The position numbers and the translations under genes were made by a program. From Bifidobacterium apri (GTDB lineage: Bacteria; Actinomycetota; Actinomycetes; Actinomycetales; Bifidobacteriaceae), in the NCBI RefSeq assembly GCF_009299485.1, contig NZ_WBSO01000016.1, forward strand, positions 1 to 47,096: a stretch of 47,096 bases of DNA, given 5' to 3'. The notes beneath the pieces are model-generated. The model searched no databases. It saw only the letters and a list, made by a program, of their open reading frames with translations, and was not told the origin of the DNA. Positions 38,096-46,909 of the stretch are shown here, in pieces; position 1 is the first letter of the stretch; each line of letters begins with the position of its first letter.

Positions 38096-38848
38096 ATGAG
38101 CATAATGAGCCGGGTGACTTTCAACGACACCTTGACACTTTCTCAATCGTCCGCCGTGCTCGAAGCGCCGGAAAGCCTTCCGGCAGCTGTGTTCTGGGAC
38201 ATGGACGGAACACTGATCGATTCGGAAATCTACTGGGCTGCAGCCGAACAGCATGTCATCGAACTGCATGGCGGCACGTTCAGCGAAGAAGTACCGTTGC
38301 GTGCGCGCGGCCAGTCCACCCCTCGCCTGCTGCAAATCGTGCAGGAGTACATTCCCTCGCCGGTGGATACGGAATTGCTACGATCGGAAATCGTCAACTA
38401 TGTGATTGAGCGCGAACGTGAGAAGCCATGCTGGGCGACGGGCGCAGTCGAACTGCTTGACCTGCTTTCGCATGCCGGCATCCCGAACGTGATCGTGTCC
38501 GCCTCCCCACGCGCGATGGTTGACAATATGGCGCGTCAGGCTCCTGAAGGCGCATTCGTAGGATATGTCTGCGGCGAGGACGGACTGGCGGCGAAGCCGG
38601 ATCCGGCGCCTTACCTGCGCGCCGCTGAAATCGTGGGCGCCGACCCGTCTGATTGCCTGGTGTTCGAGGATTCTCCTGTCGGCTTGCAATCCGGCGGCGC
38701 CAGCGGAGCCACGGTCGTCGCGATCACCGGATTCACGCCTGAAGGCGTGGTCTTTGACGGCCCGCAAGTGACGAATATCAAAGATTATGCGGGACTTGGC
38801 CTCGACGATCTGGCCAATTTCATGGAACTCGGCTCACTGGAAAAGTAA
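38096..38848 (+). CDS. HAD-superfamily phosphatase (beta-phosphoglucomutase/phosphatase-like)
   Basis: 250 residues from the ATG at 38096; the ATG at 38105 is equally possible and neither has a clear ribosome binding site. HAD motifs in order: DMDGT at 35-39 with nucleophile D35 and D37, VSASPR (motif II), KPDPAPY (motif III Lys) and VFEDSPVG (motif IV). The cap sits between motifs I and II, as in class I HADs that act on sugar phosphates or nucleotides. Exact substrate is not predictable. It is divergent from the Ser-rich membrane gene, and convergent with the DMT gene. Confidence 0.88.
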   Translation: MSIMSRVTFNDTLTLSQSSAVLEAPESLPAAVFWDMDGTLIDSEIYWAAAEQHVIELHGGTFSEEVPLRARGQSTPRLLQIVQEYIPSPVDTELLRSEIVNYVIEREREKPCWATGAVELLDLLSHAGIPNVIVSASPRAMVDNMARQAPEGAFVGYVCGEDGLAAKPDPAPYLRAAEIVGADPSDCLVFEDSPVGLQSGGASGATVVAITGFTPEGVVFDGPQVTNIKDYAGLGLDDLANFMELGSLEK

Positions 38849-38965
38849 TCGCCGGGACGCTGCCGCTCCCTGTGATTCGGCTTGGTGCCATCGCATTCTG
38901 CCAAGATTGACGCGCAGCGCATTCACGGCACATCGGTCTCGCGAGACAATCGCGACGACTCCCTG

Positions 38966-39005
38966 CTTCTGCCGACACTCACGACACACTCAGCGTCGGC
39001 AGAAG
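38966..39005. terminator. Terminator between convergent HAD and DMT genes
   Basis: Perfect 11-bp stem CTTCTGCCGAC / GTCGGCAGAAG, loop 18 bases. It lies 117 bases after the HAD stop and 97 bases beyond the DMT stop. T tails are weak, so efficiency is uncertain. Confidence 0.6.
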
Positions 39006-39102
39006 GGTGCATGCGCGGGTTCTTCCCACACCGGTGACGTGCGAGTCCCAGCTCGAATACCGCGCACCGGTTTGTGATACAACCGCATTGCACCCGCGAC
39101 AG

Positions 39103-40023
39103 CTACTTGCGTTTCGTCACCACGGACATGATCATGGCAGCGAAAATCAGCGAAAAGCCCACAATCGACGTCCAACCAATCGCCTCGCCCCAGAACAGGG
39201 CAGAAAAAGCGACAGCGAACAGGCTTTCCGTACACATGATGATGGCGGCACTCGATGGCGGCACGTGGGCGAGACCGATATTCTGCATGATCTGCGCCAT
39301 CGTGGTCGCGCCGATCAGCAAATACAGGAAACTCATGATCACGTCAGGCGCAAGCCACGACGCATTCGGCAGCGGTTCAGTAAGCAACGCACCGATCAAA
39401 AAGAACACATCGGCGACGGCGAACTGCATGAACGTGACGGCGATCGGGTGGAACCGCTGGGTATAACGCCCCAGGAACGTGAGATTGAACGAGAAAATCA
39501 CCGCATTCGCGATGGTCATCAGATCGCCTTGGCTGAGCGCAAGTGAGCCTGACCCGGGTTTCAGAGCGACGAATCCCACGCCTGTCAGGCAGATGACCGC
39601 GGCGACGAGATTGATCATCTTGGGGCGCTGCTTGGCGACCAGCCATGCCGCAAACGGAGTGAGCACACAGTACGAGGCGGTCAGGAAGGCGCTGCGGCCG
39701 GGGTCAATGGTTTTCAAGCCTTCGGTCTGCATCACCATCGTGCCGTAATATGTGACGCCCACAACAAGCGCGGGAACGATGATCTCACGGGTGAGCGCTG
39801 GAATGATCACACGATGGAACAGGATGAACATGATCATGCAGGAACCGGTCATGCGCATAGCCATCAGCCATTGGGGCGTGATGGCGTTCATCGCCACTTT
39901 CGCGACCAGATAGCTGCCACCCCACAGGGCGGCGCAGCACAACAGCATGATACGGGCGAGATTCGGCGGGAATGTGCGCGACATGCGGCTGCGAAATTCC
40001 TGGAAGCGGCTGCGTGCACGCAT
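39103..40023 (-). CDS. DMT-superfamily (EamA) transporter
   Basis: 306 residues from the ATG at 40023, supported by GGAGGA upstream; the frame extends to 40092. Ten hydrophobic segments in two EamA halves, with the usual 'ALWGGSYLVAK' in helix 1 and 'PSSAAIIMCTESLFAVAFSALFWGE' in the second half. The family moves amino acids, nucleosides or drugs; substrate unknown here. Single gene. Confidence 0.9.
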   Translation of the reverse strand: MRARSRFQEFRSRMSRTFPPNLARIMLLCCAALWGGSYLVAKVAMNAITPQWLMAMRMTGSCMIMFILFHRVIIPALTREIIVPALVVGVTYYGTMVMQTEGLKTIDPGRSAFLTASYCVLTPFAAWLVAKQRPKMINLVAAVICLTGVGFVALKPGSGSLALSQGDLMTIANAVIFSFNLTFLGRYTQRFHPIAVTFMQFAVADVFFLIGALLTEPLPNASWLAPDVIMSFLYLLIGATTMAQIMQNIGLAHVPPSSAAIIMCTESLFAVAFSALFWGEAIGWTSIVGFSLIFAAMIMSVVTKRK

Positions 40024-40461
40024 GCGATGCTCCTCCTTCACCCCGTAGGCTTCGATGCTCAGGACGATATACGCCGACACAGGTGCGGGCAATCGTCGCT
40101 TTCGTCGTACTTACGATAGCCATCACCAGGAAAGAACACGCCCGACTGCCATCCGATTTTTCGCAAGATTCACCTCACTGAAATATCATCGCCTCCGCCT
40201 TGAGGCACGAATCGTCCATCAGGCCGCAGCCGCCGATCTTCGTGCGATATCCCGTTCCTCCGATGGTTCAACGCCCGCGGCGAAACCGTCGTGAGATACC
40301 TCACAATCCCCCGTTTCATGCCGTCAATGACAGGAAAACTGCCGTAAGCTGATATCACCGGTTCGCACAGGCGCCGGCGACCCGGTCGGCAGCCGCGATG
40401 CGGCGGCGTGCAAGGCGCCCCCAGACGGTACACACGCAAGACCACGAGCGAAAGGAATATC
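40024..40461. other. Divergent intergenic region
   Basis: About 440 bases between the minus-strand DMT gene and the plus-strand PPOX gene. No gene found. GCACGAA near 40205 can pair with TTCGTGC near 40239, a 7-bp stem of unknown meaning. Promoters for both genes are expected. Confidence 0.45.
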
Positions 40462-40866
40462 ATGGCTACCATCACCCCGGAAATGAAGGATTTCATCGCG
40501 AACCACCTGCCTTGGGTGGCGACCATCAGCAAAGACGGCCAGCTCAACATCGGACCGAAGATGTCCACCTTCGTGCTCGACGATCATCACATCGCCTACC
40601 ATGAGCGCACCGCACGCCAGCATTACCAGAACCTGCTCGATGGCAGCGAACTGGTCATCGGTGTTGCGGACCTGAAAACCAAAACCGGCTATCGTTTCCG
40701 CGGCAAAGTGACCTTGCACAGCGACGATGCGATCTACGAGGAGCAGGTCAAAGTCGCCGAGCGCAACGGCACCAAGAAGCCTGCCGTAGTGCCGGTGCTG
40801 GAAGTCACCGAAATCGATGATCTGACCGCAGGCGCGAAGGCCGGCACGGTCATCGAAAAGGACTGA
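40462..40866 (+). CDS. Pyridoxamine 5'-phosphate oxidase-family flavoprotein
   Basis: 134 residues from the ATG at 40462 (GAAAGGA upstream). Small split-barrel FMN-binding fold: WVATISKDGQLNIGPKMS, then YHERTARQHYQNLL with a typical phosphate-contact Arg, and the final VTEIDDL strand. Such short PPOX proteins are usually FMN- or sometimes F420-dependent reductases, not PdxH, which is longer. Substrate unknown. Single gene with its own terminator. Confidence 0.88.
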   Translation: MATITPEMKDFIANHLPWVATISKDGQLNIGPKMSTFVLDDHHIAYHERTARQHYQNLLDGSELVIGVADLKTKTGYRFRGKVTLHSDDAIYEEQVKVAERNGTKKPAVVPVLEVTEIDDLTAGAKAGTVIEKD

Positions 40867-40961
40867 GCCGCGACACTGACCGGCGCAATCCTGGGCGCAC
40901 GACACGACATCGTAGGCGCTCCGCTGGTGAGCCGATCAGGTTGTCCAACCCGTGTTGACAT

Positions 40962-40998
40962 GGGCGACGGCAAGACGGAAACCCGTCCGCCGTCGCCC
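40962..40998. terminator. Bidirectional terminator
   Basis: GGGCGACGGC (40962-40971) pairs with GCCGTCGCCC (40989-40998), and an inner stem GACGG/CCGTC tightens it. On the plus strand it is followed by TTGTCATATTG. It ends the PPOX gene (+) and, from the other side, the radical SAM operon (-). Confidence 0.8.
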
Positions 40999-41039
40999 TT
41001 GTCATATTGTCGTAGCGCGCTCTTGCGCTGTCATGCCCG

Positions 41040-42314
41040 TTATTGTGCCGTATACCGGCGAATATCAACCGGCAGATGCATCCCGCCGAATGTGCCTGGA
41101 TGCTTGTCCCACACGCCAGGGACAATCGCCCCACAATCAGGGCATGTACCGTCGGCGGTCAGCCGATATCCAGTGATGTCATACCAGTCGCGCTCGATCA
41201 GCCGCGCCCCGCAGGACGGGCAGAACGTAGTGCCGCCATCCCGATCCGACACATTGCCTGTGTACACGTAACGCAAGCCTTCCTGCAACGCGATCCTGCG
41301 GGCGTGCAACAGTCGTTCCTTGGGTGTCGGCGGCACGTCCAGCATATGGTAGTCGGGATGGAACGCGCTGAAATGCAACGGCACGTCACGCCCGCAATGC
41401 TCACGCAGCCACGCGCATTCCGCGTGCAAGGTCTTGTCGTCATCGTTATGGCCGGGAATAAGCAGGGTCGTCAATTCCACCCACGTATCAGCCGCATTGA
41501 CCGCATAGTCGATCGTCGCCAACACATCGGTCAGATGCGTACCGGTGTCATGCCAGTAGAAATCCTCGGTGAACCCTTTCAGATCGATATTCGCCGCATC
41601 CATATACCGGTAGAATTCAGGTCGCGCGCAAGCAGACATGTATCCTGCCGTGACCGCCACCGTGCCGATACCGTGATCGCGGCAGGCATGCGCGGTGTCG
41701 ATGGCGTATTCCGCGAACACTACGGAATCGTTGTACGTGAACGCCACGGACGGGGCACCGCACCCTTGGGCGGCACGGACGATATCGTCCGGCTGCGCTT
41801 CGACCGCATACGTGTCCCAAATCCGCGATCGCGAAATATCCCAATTCTGGCAGAAACGGCACCCGCTGTTGCATCCGGCGGTACCGAAACTGAGAATTGC
41901 CGTGCCCGGATGCCAATGATTCAGCGGCTTCTTCTCCACCGGATCCAGCGCGAATCCGGAGCTTCGCCCGTAGGTATCCAGCACGATAACCCCGTTATGG
42001 TTGGAACGCACAAAGCAGAAGCCACGCTGGCCGTCCCGCAACTTGCAGCCGCGCGGACACAAGTCGCATTGGACTCTGCCGTCTTCAAGACGATGCTGCC
42101 ATCGACCGGTCGCGCGATTACCCGCTACAGGCGCGGAAGCCATATCGCGCCTGCCGTCCGGTTGAGGCGACGGCGACTCATAGGTGTGCGGGAACGGGCT
42201 GGTCGGCTGAAATCCACCACGCATCGAAGCCGCGACCTCATCCGGATGCGGCTGGTCGAGCGGCTGCCCGGCATCCGTGGCGCCATGCGACGCCTGCGCC
42301 TTGCGTTCATGCAT
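41040..42314 (-). CDS. amrS: AmmeMemoRadiSam-system radical SAM enzyme
   Basis: 424 residues from the ATG at 42314 (AGGAAAGGA upstream). Radical SAM motif CxxxCxxC at C148, C152 and C155 (GCNSGCRFC), close to the pyruvate-formate-lyase-activase type. An N-terminal Cys cluster (C83, C86, C90, C100) precedes it, and a C-terminal zinc-ribbon-like part (two CxxC pairs) follows, an addition to the core family. The family is always found with Memo and AMMECR1 proteins. Its start overlaps the stop of the fused Memo/AMMECR1 gene by eight bases, so the products are surely linked. The reaction is not known to me. Confidence 0.92.
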   Translation of the reverse strand: MHERKAQASHGATDAGQPLDQPHPDEVAASMRGGFQPTSPFPHTYESPSPQPDGRRDMASAPVAGNRATGRWQHRLEDGRVQCDLCPRGCKLRDGQRGFCFVRSNHNGVIVLDTYGRSSGFALDPVEKKPLNHWHPGTAILSFGTAGCNSGCRFCQNWDISRSRIWDTYAVEAQPDDIVRAAQGCGAPSVAFTYNDSVVFAEYAIDTAHACRDHGIGTVAVTAGYMSACARPEFYRYMDAANIDLKGFTEDFYWHDTGTHLTDVLATIDYAVNAADTWVELTTLLIPGHNDDDKTLHAECAWLREHCGRDVPLHFSAFHPDYHMLDVPPTPKERLLHARRIALQEGLRYVYTGNVSDRDGGTTFCPSCGARLIERDWYDITGYRLTADGTCPDCGAIVPGVWDKHPGTFGGMHLPVDIRRYTAQ

Positions 42315-43980
42315 GATGCTTCCTTTCCTCGCCGGTAGCCCTGCCCGATGCATCGGCACCCGTTTCCTTCTCATCGTAGACGCTTACCGTGTATGTCCAT
42401 GCGGCGAAGCGCGCATCATTCCACGTGGTGTCCGCGCGCAGCCCTGCCTTTGCCAGCAGGTGGCCGACGAAATCATGCGGATGCGGCAGCTGGTCCCATA
42501 CTTGCGGCAGAAACGTGGCATGATGCCCATGCCCGTCATCGATGACGAGTCCGTCGCGCCGAGGTACGAGCGAAGCTTCCAACTGAGCGCGTGAAGATAC
42601 CGGCAACGCCCGTTTCGGGGACAGCACGGACACTTCGATGCTGATGCCCGGATACTCCCACGGCGCCACCGGCCTGAACCGCGGGTCGTGGCTTGCGGCG
42701 TCCACGGTGTGGCAGGCGATATCCTCACCCAGCGGCCGAGTCGCCTCCAACGAGCCGATGCAACCCCGCAAATCGCCTTGCTCGCGCAAGGTGACGAAAC
42801 TGGCTCCATCGCGGTTCAGCCAAGGATGCGTCTGGCTTGTCTCTTGAGCGGTCGGCTCATCGGTGTCGATGCCGCAATACCGGGCAAGCGCCGCGCGGGC
42901 AAGACCGGGCAGCACGTGTTGTGCTTCCGGAGGCAATTGCGGTCCTGCATCCTCACGTTCGGGCGGTTCTTGCACGCGTACATGACGCGCTGAACCGTCA
43001 TCTTGGTTCCACACAGCGAAAGACGCATAGCCGACGACTGCCTGGTCGCGATCGGCCATATCCGGCCGACGCATGGGCAGACCGTCACCGCCCGCGAGCG
43101 CCAGCGCTCCATCATCGCCTGATGTCGAGCAGCCGAGCGGCCTGATGGCAAGGTTGTGCCGTATGCACACGTCGATCAGCCCGTTGACCGGGTAGGCACC
43201 ACAGGCGCGGTCGGGTACGATCGGCATGGTCCGGGTGGCGATGCGCCAGATGGTGTCGTCATCAAGGCTGCGGGCGACATGTTCAGGATGGTAGTGTGAC
43301 AAATCCGAGCTGATGATGATGACAGTCCCGGGATCTTCCCAGAACCGCTCAATCAACGTGCCGAGCTCTTGGGGCGTGGTGTCTCCCGCATTGATGGGAA
43401 TGATGCTGACGTTCCCGCCAAGCGTGCGCTGGATCCAAGGAAGCTGGACTTCGACGGCGTGCTCCCGCTGGTGCGTGTCATCGTTGACGATGAGGCCGGG
43501 CGTACCGGCATCGAGTGCGTCGCATTCGGCTTCCGTGTCGATTGGCATGACGCCGAATGGCGTGCGCCACGCACCTGCGGTGCAACAGGCTGATCCGTGC
43601 ACCGGAACACGGTGGGTGGGGCCGATGATGAGGACCCGGTGAATCTCGCCGCGCCCCCGGGCGAGCAGGCTATAGGCGACAGCTGCTGTGGTGCCCGAGT
43701 AGATGTATCCCGCGTGGGGCACGATAACGGCTTTCGGAGTGCCTTCGGGCAGCCGATTGGGCTGCTGCTGATGGGACAGCGAGGTGCGCGCATAGTCGAG
43801 CTGCCGGTCGATCATGTTCCGCAGCGCATCCGGATCCGCCGGGTAGAACGTGCCGGCTACTGCTGGCTGGCGGACGGCTCCCCGCCAAATCGGGTTCACG
43901 CACGCCGGTATGCGCGACGTGCGCCGCCCTCTTTCCGCCGCGACTTCGATGCCGGGCATGTGCGCATGTGATGTGGTCAT
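42307..43980 (-). CDS. Memo (AmmeMemoRadiSam B) fused to AMMECR1 (A)
   Basis: 557 residues from the ATG at 43980 (GAGGGGTGA upstream); the frame extends to 44052. Residues about 37-330 are Memo: AVAGTFYPADP, VPHAGYIYSG with H89, GPTHRVPV with H123, EHAVEVQLPW with H174 and SSDLSHY with D226 and H229, the metal-site and dioxygenase-like fold residues. After a linker, about 370-545 is AMMECR1: WLNRDGASFVTL, LRGCIGSL and VAPWEYPGISIEVSVLSP. In many organisms these are separate proteins. The fusion and the overlap with the radical SAM gene make a compact three-activity operon. Human relatives MEMO1 and AMMECR1 are known, but the bacterial role is unclear. Confidence 0.92.
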   Translation of the reverse strand: MTTSHAHMPGIEVAAERGRRTSRIPACVNPIWRGAVRQPAVAGTFYPADPDALRNMIDRQLDYARTSLSHQQQPNRLPEGTPKAVIVPHAGYIYSGTTAAVAYSLLARGRGEIHRVLIIGPTHRVPVHGSACCTAGAWRTPFGVMPIDTEAECDALDAGTPGLIVNDDTHQREHAVEVQLPWIQRTLGGNVSIIPINAGDTTPQELGTLIERFWEDPGTVIIISSDLSHYHPEHVARSLDDDTIWRIATRTMPIVPDRACGAYPVNGLIDVCIRHNLAIRPLGCSTSGDDGALALAGGDGLPMRRPDMADRDQAVVGYASFAVWNQDDGSARHVRVQEPPEREDAGPQLPPEAQHVLPGLARAALARYCGIDTDEPTAQETSQTHPWLNRDGASFVTLREQGDLRGCIGSLEATRPLGEDIACHTVDAASHDPRFRPVAPWEYPGISIEVSVLSPKRALPVSSRAQLEASLVPRRDGLVIDDGHGHHATFLPQVWDQLPHPHDFVGHLLAKAGLRADTTWNDARFAAWTYTVSVYDEKETGADASGRATGEERKHHA

Positions 43981-44335
43981 AGCGATCACCCCTCGCCTTC
44001 GATGATAATCGAACGGAAGGCAAGAGATGAACACACGGTGAACAACATACATGGCATGCCCCGCAGCATGGTCAGTATCGGCACGTGGCCGGAATCGTCA
44101 CACAGTCGGCACGCGACATGGCTGGGACCGGCGCACGCCCATTCACAAACTATCTACACACAGCCGCACCCAAGCGTAACCAGTTTGAGTAACTATACAA
44201 ACTGTCTACGCTCACGGCCTCCGTTGCGTCACCAGTTTGGGTGCGCATACCAACTGGCTACGCTTGGCTGCTTATTAGCGTAGCCAGTTTGTGTAGGAGA
44301 GGGACTGCGGCGGCAGGATAATGGGCACCCAGCAA
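43981..44335. promoter_or_regulatory. Upstream region of the Memo operon, containing a site array
   Basis: 355 bases between the phosphatase stop (44336) and the Memo start (43980), both on the minus strand. No gene found. The array at 44146-44301 fills nearly half of it; the Memo promoter should lie at 43990-44145. No clear terminator for the phosphatase operon is seen apart from hairpins that the array itself can form. Confidence 0.6.
44146..44301. repeat. Three 52-bp units, each with two inverted 14-bp half-sites
   Basis: The half-site consensus is CAAACTGGCTACGC. Forward copies start at 44146, 44198 and 44250; inverted copies start at 44174, 44226 and 44278. Both series have a period of exactly 52 bases, so gaps alternate 14 and 10. 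Sequence between half-sites differs from unit to unit, so the half-sites look preferentially conserved. The pairs 44174-44211 and 44226-44263 can fold into hairpins. Confidence 0.85.
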
Positions 44336-45109
44336 TCAGTGCAGCGTCGGGGCTTCCCACTGGTCGGTGTCCGCAATCGCGGGACCATGGTTGTATTCGG
44401 TCATTCTCCAACGGACCGTGCCGTCCGGCTGATCGGCACCGGTCAACCGCGCCCAATGGGCGTTGAACATGGATGTCATCGCACCGAAGTCATGATTGCC
44501 TGATGCCATGCCCAGCAGGGTTTGCAAGGTCTGGGAAATCCACGCCCCATGGGAGAAAATGAACAGCGTGGTGTCCGGGCCGGCACGATGCGACCAGTCG
44601 TCGATCGCTTCGACGCCGCGCTCCCCCACCGCGCCTTTCGGCTCGGCGCCATGCTTGAGCTCTCCACCGGCGAAATGACGCCACGACTGGTAGTCCTCGG
44701 TGAAATCCCGCTCAAGCTCCTCAAGACGCAGGCCTTCCCATGCGCCGAAGCTGCGTTCGCGGACGCGGGCGTCCGGATGCACATCCAAACCGAGCGGATC
44801 GGCGAACGCATGGGCGGTCTGCACGGCACGACCCAAGTCGGAGCAGACAACGAGCTGCTTGGGAATATCGGGACGGCCTTCAACGTACAACTCACGCAAG
44901 GTTTGCGCCGTCTGACGCACTTGCCACGCACCAACCTCGTCAAGCGGAATATCCACCTGGCCTTGCAGACGATGCTGCTCATTGTAGGAGGTCCGTCCGT
45001 GCCGCACGATAATGATCGACCTGACATGCGGGCCGGTCGGCTGGACGCGGCGATGCTCAGGACCGTGATATTCGCCGCCCATACGGAGCATACGGTTTGC
45101 CATACTCAC
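44336..45109 (-). CDS. Histidine phosphatase (phosphoglycerate mutase-like)
   Basis: 257 residues from a GTG at 45109 that overlaps the rsfS stop by four bases (GTGA); an ATG at 45103 is the alternative. Catalytic RHG at 36-38 (IIVRHGRTSYN), the FGAWEGL acid-site block and FSHGAWI with the second His. Family members include cofactor-dependent mutases and broad phosphatases; the region resembles the phosphatase branch that often follows rsfS in actinobacteria (there sometimes called GpgP-like). Third gene of glmU-rsfS-phosphatase. Confidence 0.88.
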   Translation of the reverse strand: MSMANRMLRMGGEYHGPEHRRVQPTGPHVRSIIIVRHGRTSYNEQHRLQGQVDIPLDEVGAWQVRQTAQTLRELYVEGRPDIPKQLVVCSDLGRAVQTAHAFADPLGLDVHPDARVRERSFGAWEGLRLEELERDFTEDYQSWRHFAGGELKHGAEPKGAVGERGVEAIDDWSHRAGPDTTLFIFSHGAWISQTLQTLLGMASGNHDFGAMTSMFNAHWARLTGADQPDGTVRWRMTEYNHGPAIADTDQWEAPTLH

Positions 45110-45525
45110 TGCTCGTCGGCGGCCGCGGCGGCGGCATCCGTGCCCGCGCCTTCAGGAGCGCCGGGCAACTGCAGATCGATGGCCGGGCAATCCTTCCACA
45201 AGCTTTCAAGCCGGTAGAAGCGCCGCTCCTCCTCATGCATCACGTGAATCACAAAGTCGCCGAAATCAAGGAGCACCCAACGGCCTTCCTGCAGGCCTTC
45301 GCGCGAACGCGGCTGCAGATGACCGCCCTTGGTGTACAGATCCTTCTCGATTTCCTCGGCGACGGCGAGCACCTGGCGTTCATTGGACGCGGTGACGATC
45401 ATCATCACATCAGTGATGGCAATCGGGCCGGTCACGTCGAAGGCGACGATATCCGTGCCTTTCATGCGGTCCGCTGCGGCTGCGGCGATGCGGACGGCGT
45501 CGATGGAACTTTGCAATGCGGTCAT
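45106..45525 (-). CDS. rsfS: Ribosomal silencing factor RsfS
   Basis: 139 residues from the ATG at 45525, one base after the glmU stop. RsfS/Iojap fold: AADRMKGTDIVAFDV, ITDVMMIVTASNERQVLA, and then the family hallmark GRWVLLDFGDFVIHVMHEEERRFY. It binds uL14 of the 50S subunit and blocks subunit joining when nutrients are low. A short Ala/Asp/Glu tail is extra. Confidence 0.95.
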   Translation of the reverse strand: MTALQSSIDAVRIAAAAADRMKGTDIVAFDVTGPIAITDVMMIVTASNERQVLAVAEEIEKDLYTKGGHLQPRSREGLQEGRWVLLDFGDFVIHVMHEEERRFYRLESLWKDCPAIDLQLPGAPEGAGTDAAAAAADEQ

Positions 45526-45526
45526 A

Positions 45527-46909
45527 TCAGCGCTCCCAAGCGGGCTTCCAGCCCTCGATGATGTGTTGTGTGTTCTCGGAGTATACCATCGCGTCGTCGG
45601 GCACGTCGTGGCGGACGACCGATCCCGCTCCGGTGGTGACGTTGTCGCCGATCTCAACCGGCGCGACGAACATGTTGCCGGCGCCCACGTGGACGTTGGA
45701 GCCGATCTTGGTACGGTTCTTGTGCACACCGTCGTAGTTGGCGGTGATGGTGCCGCCGCCGATATTGGTGTGTTCGCCGAGCTGGGCGTCGCCGATATAG
45801 CTCAAATGCGGCACCTTGGTACCGTCGCCGATATGGGCTTTCTTCATTTCGACGAATGCGCCGGCCTTGGTGCCTTCGCCCAGTTCGTTGCCCGGGCGCA
45901 TGTACGTCCATGGACCGATATTCGCGCCACGGCCGACATGCGACTCCTGGACGCGGGAACGTTCCACATGAGCCTCGGCGTCGATCGTCGCATCGATGAG
46001 CGTGGTGTACGGGCCGACGACCGCGCCTTCGCCGATGGTGGTTTTCCCTTGCAGGAAGCTGCCTGGCAGGATTTCGGCATCGCGTTCGATACGCACGTCA
46101 TCCTCAATCCAGGTGGTTGACGGATCAAGGATGGTCACGCCCTGACGCATCCAGTATTCGCAAATCCGACGGTTGTGCGCGCCGGCAAGCGCGGCAAGCT
46201 GCACGCGGTCGTTGACCCCTTCGACGCTTAGGGGATCCGGAGCCGCCCACGCCCCAACCCGTCCGGTACGGCGGGCGGTTTCCAACGCGTCGGTCAGGTA
46301 GAATTCGCCTTGCGCGTTCTTGGAGTCAAGGCCGGCGATGGCAGCGGCCAAGACTTTCGCATCGAATACGTAGACGGACGTGTTGACCTCACGAACCGCC
46401 AGTTCGCTGCTGTTGGCGTCCTTCTGTTCGACGATGCGCAGCACGCTGCCGTCGCTGTCACGGATGATGCGACCGTACCCGGTCGGGTCGTCGAGCACAG
46501 TAGTCAAGACCGTCGCATCATTGCCGCTGGTGCGATGATAGTCAAGCAATCCAGCAAGGGTGTTGGTATCCAGCAGCGGCATATCGGATGCGGCGATCAG
46601 CACGGTCCCCGCGGCTTTGCCTTCTGCAGCGAGCTGATTCATCGCACACTGGACTGCGCGTCCGGTGCCGGGCAGGTCGTCTTGATGGACGATTTCGACC
46701 GATTCGTTATAGGAACGCGCAGCTTGGGCGACACGCTCGGCCTGGTAATGGACCACCACGGCGAGGGTTTCAGGATCAAGCCCCGCGACGGACGCCATAA
46801 CCCGCTCGAGGAAGGTCTTGCCGGCAAGCGTATGCAACACTTTTGGTGTGGCAGAACGCATACGGGTACCTTCACCTGCGGCAAGGATGATTGCGGCTGA
46901 CAATGTCAT
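45527..46909 (-). CDS. glmU: Bifunctional GlcNAc-1-P uridyltransferase / GlcN-1-P acetyltransferase
   Basis: 460 residues from the ATG at 46909 with GGGAGA upstream; the frame extends back to 47050 without support. N-terminal nucleotidyltransferase with LAAGEGTRM at 9-17 and K23, then QDDLPGTGRAVQ. The C-terminal left-handed beta-helix (about 255-455) has the acetyltransferase His in PHLSYIGD and the NRTKIGSNVHVGAGNMFVAPV block. It makes UDP-GlcNAc for peptidoglycan in the cytoplasm. First gene of a tight operon: rsfS starts one base after its stop. Confidence 0.97.
   Translation of the reverse strand: MTLSAAIILAAGEGTRMRSATPKVLHTLAGKTFLERVMASVAGLDPETLAVVVHYQAERVAQAARSYNESVEIVHQDDLPGTGRAVQCAMNQLAAEGKAAGTVLIAASDMPLLDTNTLAGLLDYHRTSGNDATVLTTVLDDPTGYGRIIRDSDGSVLRIVEQKDANSSELAVREVNTSVYVFDAKVLAAAIAGLDSKNAQGEFYLTDALETARRTGRVGAWAAPDPLSVEGVNDRVQLAALAGAHNRRICEYWMRQGVTILDPSTTWIEDDVRIERDAEILPGSFLQGKTTIGEGAVVGPYTTLIDATIDAEAHVERSRVQESHVGRGANIGPWTYMRPGNELGEGTKAGAFVEMKKAHIGDGTKVPHLSYIGDAQLGEHTNIGGGTITANYDGVHKNRTKIGSNVHVGAGNMFVAPVEIGDNVTTGAGSVVRHDVPDDAMVYSENTQHIIEGWKPAWER

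Noticed and set aside
41043..42338. Plus-strand frame of about 430 codons opposite the radical SAM gene
   Set aside because: Antisense shadow; the minus-strand product carries complete radical SAM motifs.
44146..44301. CRISPR array
   Set aside because: Half-sites alternate in orientation, are only 14 bp, gaps are 10-14 bp, and no cas gene is near.
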